Of a DNA stretch of 64,000 bases, positions 21,101-29,891 are shown one piece after another (the stretch's first letter is position 1; the number at the start of each line of letters is the position of its first letter). A program made the translations under genes and the position numbers. The DNA lies in assembly GCA_028404565.1 (NCBI GenBank), contig JAOOBR010000004.1, positions 1 through 64,000 on the forward strand, in the 5' to 3' direction. The notes under the pieces are model-generated. The model searched no databases. It worked only from the letters and a program-made list of their open reading frames with translations, and was not told the DNA's origin. The stretch comes from Pseudomonadota bacterium. GTDB lineage: Bacteria > Pseudomonadota > Gammaproteobacteria > Magnimaribacterales > D2472.

Positions 21101-22853
21101 ATACTGTGGGAATGTAACTAAAGAACATTTAGGAAAAGATGTTTCAATATGTGGTTGGGTCCATCGAAGGCGAGACCATGGTGGCGTTATTTTTCTTGAT
21201 ATAAGAGATCTTGAGGGTATTTGTCAGGCAGTTATCGATCCATCAAACGAAGAGGCATTTTCCCTTGCAGATAAATGTAGAAGCGAGTTTGTTATTAATA
21301 TAAAAGGAAGTGTCCGAGAGCGACCTGAGGGAACTGTTAACTCTAAAATGAAGACTGGGGAGATTGAAATAGAAGTAAGCGAATTAGAGGTTTTAAACTC
21401 TGCTGCAACACCAGCATTCCCTCTAGATGATTACCAAGATGTTAATGAGGATGTTCGATTAAAAAATAGAATCCTAGATTTAAGAAGACCTGAAATGAAT
21501 AATAGGATTCTTAAAAGATCTAAAATCGTATCTACCATAAGAAATTTTTTAGAAGGCAGAAGTTTCAATGAAATAGAAACTCCAATACTCACAAGAGCAA
21601 CTCCTGAAGGAGCAAGGGACTATATTTTGCCAAGCCGTGTTCACCCCGGAAGCTTTTACGCTCTTCCTCAGTCCCCTCAACTTTTCAAGCAAATGCTCAT
21701 GATGGGAGGAATGGACAGATACTATCAAGTTGCAAGATGTTTTAGAGATGAAGATCTAAGAGCAGACAGACAGCCTGAATTTACTCAGATTGATATAGAA
21801 GCATCTTTTGTTGAGGAGAAAGATATCATTGAGCTTGGCTCAAGCTTACTAAAGCTTTTGCTTAAAGATTTTGCAAATCACAACATAGATAATATTGATG
21901 AACTTGACTATGCGGATGCTATTAATAAATACGGCTCAGACAAACCTGATCTAAGAATACCTCTTGAGTTGATAGAGATTTCTGATGAAGCTAAAAAGGA
22001 GGAATTTAAAGTTTTCTCTGATCCTGCAAAAAATGATGGATCAAGAGTTGTTGCTTTAAAAGTAGATGGAGGAAATAAACTTACAAGATCTCAAATAGAT
22101 GAATATACAAATTTTGTAGGTAAATTGGGAGCAAAAGGGCTTGCTTATATAAAAATTAATGATGCTTCTGACATCGAAAATGGACTCCAATCTCCAATTC
22201 TTAAGTTCCTTTCTAAAGACTTCATTACTGATCTTTTTAACAAGCTGAATCCTGTAGATGATGACTTAATTTTCTTCGGTGCAGGACCTTCTGAGGTAGT
22301 TAATTTAAGTATGAGCTCTTTAATAAAGAAACTTGGAAAAGATTTAGATTTATATCAAAACGATTGGGCGCCATGTTGGATAACTAATTTCCCAATGTTT
22401 GAAAGCGATGCAGGTAATTTGAAGGCGCTCCATCATCCATTTACAAGACCTAAAGAGGATCTAGAAAAATTTAGAAAGGATCCATCTGGTGCTCAAGCTT
22501 ATGCTTATGATCTAGTTCTCAACGGATATGAAATCGGCGGAGGTTCTTTGAGGGTTCATGACTCTAAAATGCAATCGGCTATCTTTGATGCTCTAAATAT
22601 TTCAAGTGAGGAGGCAAGTCTTAAGTTTGGATTCTTGCTTGATGCTCTTAAAACTGGATGTCCGCCTCATGGCGGTATAGCTCTAGGTCTTGATAGAATT
22701 GTCATGCTGCTAACTGAAACTGAAAATATAAGAGATGTAATTGCATTCCCTAAGACTCAAAGCGCATCATGTCTTCTTACAGACGCTCCAAATATTGTTG
22801 ATGAGTCTCAACTTAACGAACTGCATATTAAAAAAGATCTTGATGAGGAATAA
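21090..22853 (+). CDS. aspS: Aspartyl-tRNA synthetase
   Basis: A class II synthetase charging tRNA-Asp (possibly also tRNA-Asn, which cannot be read from sequence alone). The N-terminal OB-fold starts with [21 protein letters not shown] in part; [16 protein letters not shown] is motif 2; the bacterial GAD insertion lies at about residues 280-410; and [12 protein letters not shown] is motif 3. Length of 587 is normal. Confidence 0.97.
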   Translation: MRTEYCGNVTKEHLGKDVSICGWVHRRRDHGGVIFLDIRDLEGICQAVIDPSNEEAFSLADKCRSEFVINIKGSVRERPEGTVNSKMKTGEIEIEVSELEVLNSAATPAFPLDDYQDVNEDVRLKNRILDLRRPEMNNRILKRSKIVSTIRNFLEGRSFNEIETPILTRATPEGARDYILPSRVHPGSFYALPQSPQLFKQMLMMGGMDRYYQVARCFRDEDLRADRQPEFTQIDIEASFVEEKDIIELGSSLLKLLLKDFANHNIDNIDELDYADAINKYGSDKPDLRIPLELIEISDEAKKEEFKVFSDPAKNDGSRVVALKVDGGNKLTRSQIDEYTNFVGKLGAKGLAYIKINDASDIENGLQSPILKFLSKDFITDLFNKLNPVDDDLIFFGAGPSEVVNLSMSSLIKKLGKDLDLYQNDWAPCWITNFPMFESDAGNLKALHHPFTRPKEDLEKFRKDPSGAQAYAYDLVLNGYEIGGGSLRVHDSKMQSAIFDALNISSEEASLKFGFLLDALKTGCPPHGGIALGLDRIVMLLTETENIRDVIAFPKTQSASCLLTDAPNIVDESQLNELHIKKDLDEE

Positions 22854-22856
22854 ATA

Positions 22857-23600
22857 ATGGCTGGTCATTCCAAATGGGCAAATATAAAACATAGAAAAGC
22901 CAGACAAGATGCTAAAAGAGGAAAGATATATACTAAATTGATCCGTGAGCTTACCGTTGCAGCAAAAGCAGGTGGCGGTGATCCTAATGATAACCCTAGA
23001 TTGCGATTGGCTCTTGATAAAGCTAATTCTGAAAATATGCCTAAAGATACAATAAATAGGGCTATAGAGCGGGGAACTGGTGCAGGAGAAGCTGGGAACC
23101 TTGAGGAAATTACATATGAAGGATATGGTCCAGGAGGGGTTGCTGTTTTAGTTGAGGCAATGACTGATAATCGAAATAGAACTGTTGCAGATGTTAGACA
23201 TGCATTCACAAAATTTGGAGGTAATCTTGGTACAGATGGTTCCGTTAGTTACTTATTTAACAAAATTGGCCTTGCGATGATTGAAAAAAATCAAGATGAA
23301 GATGCAGTAATGGAAATTTTATTGGATTTTGATGGTGAAGACCTAGAAGATACTGGAGATAATTTTGTAGCGACAGTGCCATCTCAAAATCTTTCTGCAT
23401 TTGTAGAGAAGCTAAAGGAACAAGGGATAGAAGTTGAAAATGCAGAGGTCACAATGAAAGCTGATACAAGCGTACCTGTTGATCAAGAAATGGGAGAAAA
23501 AGTTCTAAGGATTCTTGATTTTTTAGATGAAGTAGATGATGTTCAAGAAGTACATTCAAATGCAGAATTTCCTGACGACTTTAAACCTTCGGAGCATTAA
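22857..23600 (+). CDS. yebC: YebC/PmpR family protein
   Basis: MAGHSKWANIKHRKARQDAK is the family signature, followed by GGGDPNDNPRLR and GYGPGGVAVLVE. Members are described as transcriptional regulators and, more recently, as factors that relieve ribosome stalling. Length of 247 is typical. In most gammaproteobacteria the next genes are ruvC, ruvA and ruvB; here a different nuclease follows immediately. Confidence 0.96.
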   Translation: MAGHSKWANIKHRKARQDAKRGKIYTKLIRELTVAAKAGGGDPNDNPRLRLALDKANSENMPKDTINRAIERGTGAGEAGNLEEITYEGYGPGGVAVLVEAMTDNRNRTVADVRHAFTKFGGNLGTDGSVSYLFNKIGLAMIEKNQDEDAVMEILLDFDGEDLEDTGDNFVATVPSQNLSAFVEKLKEQGIEVENAEVTMKADTSVPVDQEMGEKVLRILDFLDEVDDVQEVHSNAEFPDDFKPSEH

Positions 23601-24025
23601 TGCCAGTTAATTCTAGAGCAAAGGGAGCTAATTTTGAGAGAGAAATTGGAAACCTTCTTGTAAAAGATTTAGGCTTAAAGAATCCTGTCAAAAGGATTCT
23701 TGAACAGACTAGAACGAAAGAATTGCCCGATCTCATGTTAGGAAGATGGTGTATTGAATGTAAACGTTATGGTGATGGCTCTGAGCCAAGTGCTGATTGG
23801 TGGAATCAAGTGCTTATCGCATCAAGAAATGACAATCAAATACCAGCTTTGGTTTATAAATTTAATAGGAAACCGCTAAAAGTTAGAATTCTGGCATCAA
23901 GTATAAATACTAAGATTGAAAATCAAGATATAACCGTTGATCTATCATGGGAAGATTTCATTTCAATTATTAAAGAATTATTTTTAGAAGATATTGACTT
24001 ACATGAAAAAAGTTCACAGGTGTAG
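23600..24025 (+). CDS. PDDEXK nuclease, Hjc-like resolvase candidate
   Basis: A 141-residue protein with a PDDEXK layout like archaeal Hjc: an N-terminal KGANFEREIGNLL (E13), LPDL (D44), and WCIECKRYG (E53, K55), then ADWWNQV. The KGxxxERE start followed by PD and ExK is the pattern of Holliday-junction resolvases and related phage nucleases. It occupies the exact place of ruvC, between yebC and ybgC, overlapping both (shared base with yebC, 23 bases with ybgC). Resolvase activity is inferred; a phage-type structure-specific nuclease is the alternative. It has no resemblance to RuvC that I can see. Confidence 0.65.
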   Translation: MPVNSRAKGANFEREIGNLLVKDLGLKNPVKRILEQTRTKELPDLMLGRWCIECKRYGDGSEPSADWWNQVLIASRNDNQIPALVYKFNRKPLKVRILASSINTKIENQDITVDLSWEDFISIIKELFLEDIDLHEKSSQV

Positions 24026-24419
24026 AGATTTCAACATTTTTGTTTTTGTTGAGGATACTGATTTTCAGGGAATTGTTTACCACGCAAATTACTTGAAATA
24101 TTTCGAAAGAGCGCGATCAAGCTGCCTTAAAGATCTTGATATTTCTCAGAGTGAGGAAATTGTTGCAGGAAAAGTTTTTATCATAAAGACTATAAATATT
24201 GAGTTCGTAAAACCAGCTAAGATTGAGGATAATTTGGTTGTTTCCTCAGAAATTGAATACTCATCTAATGCTCGACTATTCTTTCATCAACAAATCAAAA
24301 GGAAAGAAAGTGATGATATTATATGTAGTGGAAAAGTTGAGGTATGTTTTTACGATCAAAATAAAGATAAACCAGTTGCTTTCCCAAAAAAATTATTAAA
24401 AGTCTTTAAAAATGAATGA
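24003..24419 (+). CDS. ybgC: Acyl-CoA thioesterase YbgC
   Basis: A hotdog-fold thioesterase belonging to the Tol-Pal cluster. The catalytic Asp is D18 in VEDTDFQGIVYHANYLKYF, followed by ERARS. I use ATG 24003 as the start; a TTG nine bases earlier is also in frame. Length of 138 is normal. It overlaps the nuclease gene upstream and tolQ downstream by eight bases. Confidence 0.93.
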   Translation: MKKVHRCRDFNIFVFVEDTDFQGIVYHANYLKYFERARSSCLKDLDISQSEEIVAGKVFIIKTINIEFVKPAKIEDNLVVSSEIEYSSNARLFFHQQIKRKESDDIICSGKVEVCFYDQNKDKPVAFPKKLLKVFKNE

Positions 24420-25095
24420 AGTATCAGCTATAGAGTTATTTTTACAAGCAGGAATAGTTGTTAAGTCAGTAATGATTGTTTTGATTTTTGCTTCGATTAT
24501 TTCATGGATAATTATCTTTGAAAGATACATTTTCTTTAGGAAAGCTAATGAAAATAGATTTATTTTTGAGGATAAATTCTGGTCAGGAACTGATCTAAAT
24601 GATCTTTATACTGAACTTGATGAATTAGATGTTGATTTAATTGGCTCAACAAGTGTTTTTAAAAATTCTTTCAAGGAATTTAAAAGGATATCAAACAGGA
24701 GCGGACTAACAGATATGGACTTAGAAGGTCTCAATAGATCTATGAGAGTTTCTATAGCAAGAGATGAAGAGGATATGAATAAAAATTTATCGATACTTGC
24801 AAATATAGGTTCAGTGAGTCCTTATATTGGCCTATTTGGAACAGTTTGGGGAATTATGGGTTCTTTCCAAGGCCTTTCAGATGCAACACAGGCTACTATT
24901 AATGCTGTTGCACCAGGGATATCTGAGGCTTTAATTGCAACAGCTATGGGTCTTTTTGCAGCTATACCAGCTGTAATAGCTTTTAATAGATTTACTTCAA
25001 AAGCAGATTCTTATTTACAGACAACAACAATTTTTGCTGAAGAGCTTGCAAGCATCTTCTATAGAGAATCAGTAAAGCAAAAAGATGATCTATAG
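24412..25095 (+). CDS. tolQ: TolQ proton-channel subunit
   Basis: TolQ forms the proton-driven motor with TolR in the inner membrane. Three membrane segments are visible (about residues 17-37, 130-155, 170-192), with the MotA/ExbB signature SPYIGLFGTVWGIMGSF and ISEALIATAMGLFAAIPAV. Length of 227 is typical. It overlaps tolR by 11 bases. Confidence 0.96.
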   Translation: MNEVSAIELFLQAGIVVKSVMIVLIFASIISWIIIFERYIFFRKANENRFIFEDKFWSGTDLNDLYTELDELDVDLIGSTSVFKNSFKEFKRISNRSGLTDMDLEGLNRSMRVSIARDEEDMNKNLSILANIGSVSPYIGLFGTVWGIMGSFQGLSDATQATINAVAPGISEALIATAMGLFAAIPAVIAFNRFTSKADSYLQTTTIFAEELASIFYRESVKQKDDL

Positions 25096-25507
25096 AATAG
25101 GTCGAAGAAAGAAACTACATGCAGAAATTAATGTAGTCCCCTACATTGATGTAATGCTCGTATTACTAATAATCTTTATGGTTTTATCACCACTATTAAT
25201 ACAAGGTATTGATGTTAATCTGCCTAGAACAGATACAACAAAAATGTCAATTCAGAATGAGCCTTTGGTAGTATCAATCGATAAAAATGGTAATTATTTT
25301 CTTAATCTGGGGGAAGAAGAAATTGCAATTTCGCTTGATGAGCTTAAAGACAAGGCATTTGTTATTTTTGATGCTAATCCAGAAATTGAAGTTGTTTTTA
25401 AAGGAGATGAGGCAGCTGATTTTCAAAGTGTGGCAGCTGCAATGGCGGCAGTTCAAAGTGTTGGCATTGCAAAAATAGGAATTGTAACTTCGGGATATGA
25501 TGACTAG
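25085..25507 (+). CDS. tolR: TolR motor subunit
   Basis: TolR is the ExbD/TolR-type partner of TolQ. One membrane helix near residues 15-38 contains the proton-path Asp in VVPYIDVMLVLLIIFMV; the rest is a periplasmic domain with VSIDKNGNYFLN. Length of 140 is normal. It overlaps tolA by 11 bases. Confidence 0.95.
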   Translation: MIYRIGRRKKLHAEINVVPYIDVMLVLLIIFMVLSPLLIQGIDVNLPRTDTTKMSIQNEPLVVSIDKNGNYFLNLGEEEIAISLDELKDKAFVIFDANPEIEVVFKGDEAADFQSVAAAMAAVQSVGIAKIGIVTSGYDD

Positions 25508-26120
25508 CACTAATATACTTATTGCATCCTTTTATTCTTTCTTAATTCATGCAGGCCTGTTTTTAGGATTTTTTGGATATTTTGAACAAACTTCAAAGCC
25601 AAACAAAATACTTAGCTCGCCTCTTAGTGTAAAAATGCTTGTCGAGGAAGTAACTCCAAACACTCAAAAAAAGAACTATGTAAAGATGCAGCCAGATATT
25701 TACAAGGAACCTATTATTGAATCAGCAGAAATAATTCAGGAAGTTATGAAAACAAAATCTTATGCGATATTTGACTCTGGAATAGATTCCTTATTGAGTG
25801 AAGAAAAAGATTCTGATAATGCTTATGATGACGATATTGTAAGATTTTATAATGCAATAAAGCTTAAGATTGAATCAGCATGGATTAAGCCAAGAAATAT
25901 TCCATCTAACCTTTCATGTGATCTAAAAATTACAATTAATCCACAAGGCAGAGTAGTTGGCTTAAATCTTTTAAAAAGTAGTGGGAATATAAGATTTGAT
26001 AACTCTGCTATGCAGGCGGTAAGAAGGGTTGAAACTTTTTTTATCTTTAAAGAGATGGAAAGACAAGTTTATGAGGAAACTTTTAAAAACATTATCTTTA
26101 GATTTAATCCAACAAAATGA
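25497..26120 (+). CDS. tolA: TolA-like protein with very short domain II
   Basis: Position between tolR and tolB plus an N-terminal membrane anchor (about residues 5-27) and a TonB/TolA-type C-terminal domain (KIESAWIKPRN, then VVGLNLLKSSGNIRFDNSA) identify it as TolA. The total is 207 residues against about 420 in E. coli: the long Ala/Lys helix that spans the periplasm is replaced by about 80 unremarkable residues. It overlaps both neighbours, and adjacent ATG codons at 25497 and 25500 can both serve as start. Confidence 0.85.
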   Translation: MMTSTNILIASFYSFLIHAGLFLGFFGYFEQTSKPNKILSSPLSVKMLVEEVTPNTQKKNYVKMQPDIYKEPIIESAEIIQEVMKTKSYAIFDSGIDSLLSEEKDSDNAYDDDIVRFYNAIKLKIESAWIKPRNIPSNLSCDLKITINPQGRVVGLNLLKSSGNIRFDNSAMQAVRRVETFFIFKEMERQVYEETFKNIIFRFNPTK

Positions 26121-27406
26121 AATTTTTAAAATACTTTTTGATATTCCCACTTTTCTTGAATGCTGAGCTAGTAATTGAGATTACAAAAGGTTCTGATAAT
26201 CCATACCGAATAGCATTAATTCCATTCCAAGGAGAATCTGGTGCAGCAAAACAAGCTAACGAGATTGTGAAGAATGATCTTATTAGAACAGGAGAATTTT
26301 ATATTTTTGATGAGAAGTCTTTGATTGCATATCCACCCAGTGAAGAAGAAATTAATTACAGTGACTGGAGACTTATAAACGCTGATTTTCTTCTTCTTAC
26401 ATCAGTTATTGATAGCAATTCAGGTATTGAAGCCAGATATGAAATATTTGATGTTAGGAAAAAATCTAAAATTAGAAGCTCAAAGGTTTATGGAGTTACT
26501 AATAATGTAAGACAGCTATCGCATTATGTAAGTGATGGGATTTATGAAGCAATTACAGGAATCCAAGGCGTCGCATCAACAAAGATACTTTATGTAAGTC
26601 AGTCAAATGATGTTGATACCTCATACAGGCTTTATGTCGCAGATGCAGACGGAGTTAATGAGCAACTTTTAGTGAAAAGTCCTGAGCCAATAATATCTCC
26701 AGCCTGGTCACCTGATTCCAAGAAGGTCGCTTATGTTTCTTTTGAAACTGGCATTGCAAATGTATACATTCAGGATATTTCAACTGGAGAGAGACAATCA
26801 ATTATTGAGAAAAGGTGTTTGACATGCATCTCTAATGAACAAATTAGTTCTCCCTCTTGGTCGCCAGATGGGAAGTATCTGTCATTAACTTTATATCAAG
26901 ATGGAAATGCTGAGATTTATATTTATAACCTCCAAAAAAGAAATCTAACAAGGTTAACAAATCATTATTCCATTGATACAGAATCTCAATGGTCGCCTGA
27001 TGGGAGGAAACTGATGTTCACTTCAGGAAGGTCTGGCTCACCACAATTGTATGAGCTAGATTTACGAAAGCTAAACAAAAAGCCAAAACGCTTAACATTT
27101 GAAGGAAATTACAACGCAAAAGGTTCTTATCTTCCAGGTGGAGAGGGCATTGTTTTTGTTCACAGGTCCTCTGATAAATTCCAAATAGCGATAAAATATT
27201 TTGAAGACAATTTTGTGATTCCTCTTACTGATGCAAAAATGGATGAATCTCCTAGTGTTTCTCCAAATGGTAATGTGATAATCTATGCTATAAGCGAACA
27301 AAATAATGACATTTTGGCAGGAGTAACTTTAAGTGGAGCCAAGTTCCGTTTACCCTCTGCAAAAGGTCAGGTAAGAGAACCAGCTTGGTCAGGTTTCTTA
27401 AAATAA
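26117..27406 (+). CDS. tolB: Tol-Pal protein TolB
   Basis: TolB is the periplasmic beta-propeller that binds Pal. A signal peptide (first 16 residues, ending FLNAE) is followed by the alpha/beta N-terminal domain and WD40-like repeats with PAWSPDSKKVAYVS, PSWSPDGKYLSL and SQWSPDGRKLMFTSGRSG. Length of 429 is normal. It overlaps tolA by four bases. Confidence 0.97.
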   Translation: MKFLKYFLIFPLFLNAELVIEITKGSDNPYRIALIPFQGESGAAKQANEIVKNDLIRTGEFYIFDEKSLIAYPPSEEEINYSDWRLINADFLLLTSVIDSNSGIEARYEIFDVRKKSKIRSSKVYGVTNNVRQLSHYVSDGIYEAITGIQGVASTKILYVSQSNDVDTSYRLYVADADGVNEQLLVKSPEPIISPAWSPDSKKVAYVSFETGIANVYIQDISTGERQSIIEKRCLTCISNEQISSPSWSPDGKYLSLTLYQDGNAEIYIYNLQKRNLTRLTNHYSIDTESQWSPDGRKLMFTSGRSGSPQLYELDLRKLNKKPKRLTFEGNYNAKGSYLPGGEGIVFVHRSSDKFQIAIKYFEDNFVIPLTDAKMDESPSVSPNGNVIIYAISEQNNDILAGVTLSGAKFRLPSAKGQVREPAWSGFLK

Positions 27407-27418
27407 ATGGGAGATAAA

Positions 27419-27901
27419 ATGCAATTAATTAAATCTTTTTTCACAATTTCTCTAGTGACAATATTTATTGTTTCATGCAGCTCTGTTCAGGTAACTGAGG
27501 AGTCTGTAAGAGAATCAAGTATTGCAACTGTAGAGGTATCAACATCTGATACCTATGAAACAAAATCAACGGCTGTATCAACTTCTGCAACAATTTATTT
27601 TGATTTTGACAAATACAATCTTACATCTAGATCTATTCAAACGTTAAGAGGTGTAATTTCAGCGATGAAAGATAACTCTTCCATAACTCTTGTTCTTGAG
27701 GGACACGCAGATGAAAGAGGGACTAGAGAATATAATTTAGCTCTAGGACAACGAAGAGCTGAGTCTGTTGCTGATTATCTTGAATCAAGAGGAATAAATA
27801 GATCAAGACTGGTAATCAAAAGTTATGGAGAGGAAAGTCCAGCTGTTTCTGCGTCTAATGAGAGAGCTTGGGCAAGGAATAGAAGAGTAGAAATAAAATA
27901 A
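27419..27901 (+). CDS. pal: Peptidoglycan-associated lipoprotein Pal
   Basis: Pal anchors the outer membrane to peptidoglycan. The signal ends with the lipobox IVSC near residue 20, and the OmpA-like domain shows TIYFDFDKYNL, LVLEGHADERGTREYNLALG and ARNRRVEI. The start is set at ATG 27419 because GGGAG lies five bases upstream; the ATG at 27407 is in frame but has no such site. Confidence 0.95.
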   Translation: MQLIKSFFTISLVTIFIVSCSSVQVTEESVRESSIATVEVSTSDTYETKSTAVSTSATIYFDFDKYNLTSRSIQTLRGVISAMKDNSSITLVLEGHADERGTREYNLALGQRRAESVADYLESRGINRSRLVIKSYGEESPAVSASNERAWARNRRVEIK

Positions 27902-27905
27902 ATTT

Positions 27906-28547
27906 ATGCGATTTGCATTTATTTTCCTTGCATTAACTTCTTTTCAATCTTTTTCTCAAGGTTTTGAAAATACGGAATCTGATATTTTGTTTCTCAAAAT
28001 ACAAGAGCTTGAACAGGAAATTGCAGAGCTAAGAAATGAGCTTGAAACACAAGCATATCTTCTTGAAAAGCTTCTCAATGAGTTAAAGTCTATTGGGGAC
28101 GAATCAGAGGCAGGATCGACAGAGGAAATTGTCGATGAGGATATTTTTAGATTTGAGGGCATCAATGATTCGCAAAGTATTGATGAGATTTATGATTCTG
28201 CGATAAATGCACTTGAGAATGATGATTTAGAAAATGCAAAAAGGCTTTTAGATTTTTTTCTGATTAATTTCCCAGATGCCGAACGAATTCCCCTTGTTTT
28301 ATTTTGGTTAGGAGAGATATCTTTTATAAATGGAGATATTGATGATAGCTTTATATATTTTCTAGAACTTGTTTCTAATCATGAAGATCATTGGAGAGCT
28401 CCCCAATCACATAAGCGACTTGGTGACATTTATCTTTCAAAAGATGATTTAGATAATGCTAAAGCAAAATATAATTTTGTATTAAAAAACTATCCCAATA
28501 ATTCTGTATCATCAATTGTCTTGCAGATATTGGAAAATATGGAATAA
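27906..28547 (+). CDS. cpoB: CpoB/YbgF periplasmic coordinator
   Basis: CpoB links Tol to wall synthesis at division. A signal peptide (about 17 residues, MRFAFIFLALTSFQSFSQ) is followed by a coiled coil rich in Glu and Leu (about residues 28-60) and TPR repeats in the C-terminal half, including AKAKYNFVLKNYPNN. Length of 213 is a bit shorter than in E. coli. It is the last gene of the tol operon and precedes tRNA-Lys by 23 bases. Confidence 0.9.
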   Translation: MRFAFIFLALTSFQSFSQGFENTESDILFLKIQELEQEIAELRNELETQAYLLEKLLNELKSIGDESEAGSTEEIVDEDIFRFEGINDSQSIDEIYDSAINALENDDLENAKRLLDFFLINFPDAERIPLVLFWLGEISFINGDIDDSFIYFLELVSNHEDHWRAPQSHKRLGDIYLSKDDLDNAKAKYNFVLKNYPNNSVSSIVLQILENME

Positions 28548-28570
28548 TCACCATCTTTAGTATTATGAAT

Positions 28571-28646
28571 GGGTCGCTAGCTCAGTTGGTAGAGCAGTTG
28601 GCTTTTAACCAATTGGTCACAGGTTCGAATCCTGTGCGACCCACCA
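28571..28646 (+). tRNA. tRNA-Lys(UUU)
   Basis: A 76-base cloverleaf: acceptor stem GGGTCGC pairing with GCGACCC, D-arm CTCAGTTGGTAGAG, anticodon loop CTTTTAA with TTT at 28604-28606, T-arm with GGTTCGAATCC, and an encoded CCA end. It is nearly identical to E. coli tRNA-Lys by memory. It lies between cpoB and a membrane transporter gene that begins three bases after the CCA. Confidence 0.97.
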
Positions 28647-28649
28647 CTT

Positions 28650-29891
28650 ATGAATGATTATCTAGATACATTAAAGCAGTCTTTTTCAAAAGATTCTTTT
28701 CTAGCTAGTCTTTTTTTCTTTTTTGTTCTTTCCTCGTGGTACACATTAAGACCTCTAAGGAATGAGCTAGCCGTTCAGGATATTGATAACATATCTCTAC
28801 TTTTGGCTATGGTTGGAATCGGAATGCTATTTGCCAACCTCATTTATTCATGGGTAGCTTCAAAAACAAATCTTAAGCAGCTAATTATTTTTTGCTATCT
28901 TTTTCTTGCCAGCAACTTAGTAGTTTTTATAAATCTTGATTTTTCCTCAAGCGCATGGGTAGGAAGATCCTTCTATGTTTGGTGCAACATTTATAGTTTT
29001 TTTGTTGTAGCAATTTTTTGGGTAGTGGCTATAAATCTATTTCGACAAAACAAAGCAAAAAAATACTTTGGATTTATTTCATTTGGCGGCACTTTAGGAG
29101 CAGCTTTTGGTTCAAGATTATCAAAATATATTGCTAACAATTTCTCAATTACTCCTATTGACGGTGGTCCTGAAGAAATAAATATCTCAATATTTGCTAT
29201 TTTTACATTAGGACTTTTGATAATTGGTTTATTAATTGGTCTATATTGTATTGGTAGAGTCAAAAGCGAGAATATTGCTCTTGGCGGCTCTGCCAAAGAT
29301 GCATTCAAAAATCTTTTTGATTCTAGTGATGTCAGACAACTCGCTGTATATATGTTCTTATTTACATCGCTGATGACTATTCATTGGATAACTTCAGCAA
29401 TTATATTTGAAGAAGCAATAGAAAGCTCAATCGAGAGGGTAGCACTTTTTGCTGATATTGAGCTAGCAGTTAGCTTAATTGCTGGAATAACACAAATATT
29501 TCTTACCTCTTTTATTGTTAAAAGGCTGGGCATTAAATTTATTTTATTTTCTTATGGAGTAATTTTTTCAATTGTATTTATTGTTTACGCTTTTGCTCCT
29601 TTACTAATTTCTGCGATTCTAGTAACTATTTTTCTCAGAGTATTCGAGTATTCAATCAATAAACCAAGTAGGGAGATTGTTTTTAGCCACTTATCCAAAA
29701 ATAAAAGATATAAATCCTCAGTTCTTGTTGATACTTTTTTTGCCCGCTTAGGAGATTTTAGTGGAAGCATTTTCTTGGGTTTATTTAAAGGAACACAAGT
29801 AGCTTTTAGTTTTGCACCAATAATGGCAATTCCATTTGCTGTAACTATTTCAATAATTGGATCAAGAATCTCAAAAATCTTAAAAAATTAG
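28650..29891 (+). CDS. Nucleotide-translocase-like major facilitator
   Basis: A 413-residue protein with about 11-12 hydrophobic segments. The N-terminal SSWYTLRPLRNELAVQD and the FISFGGTLGAAFGS region resemble the ATP/ADP-translocase (Npt/Tlc) superfamily and its relatives in free-living bacteria. Its substrate is not known; nucleotide exchange is only one possibility. The start codon lies three bases after the tRNA-Lys CCA end with no room for a normal leader. It converges on the M48 protease gene with a four-base stop overlap. Confidence 0.7.
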   Translation: MNDYLDTLKQSFSKDSFLASLFFFFVLSSWYTLRPLRNELAVQDIDNISLLLAMVGIGMLFANLIYSWVASKTNLKQLIIFCYLFLASNLVVFINLDFSSSAWVGRSFYVWCNIYSFFVVAIFWVVAINLFRQNKAKKYFGFISFGGTLGAAFGSRLSKYIANNFSITPIDGGPEEINISIFAIFTLGLLIIGLLIGLYCIGRVKSENIALGGSAKDAFKNLFDSSDVRQLAVYMFLFTSLMTIHWITSAIIFEEAIESSIERVALFADIELAVSLIAGITQIFLTSFIVKRLGIKFILFSYGVIFSIVFIVYAFAPLLISAILVTIFLRVFEYSINKPSREIVFSHLSKNKRYKSSVLVDTFFARLGDFSGSIFLGLFKGTQVAFSFAPIMAIPFAVTISIIGSRISKILKN

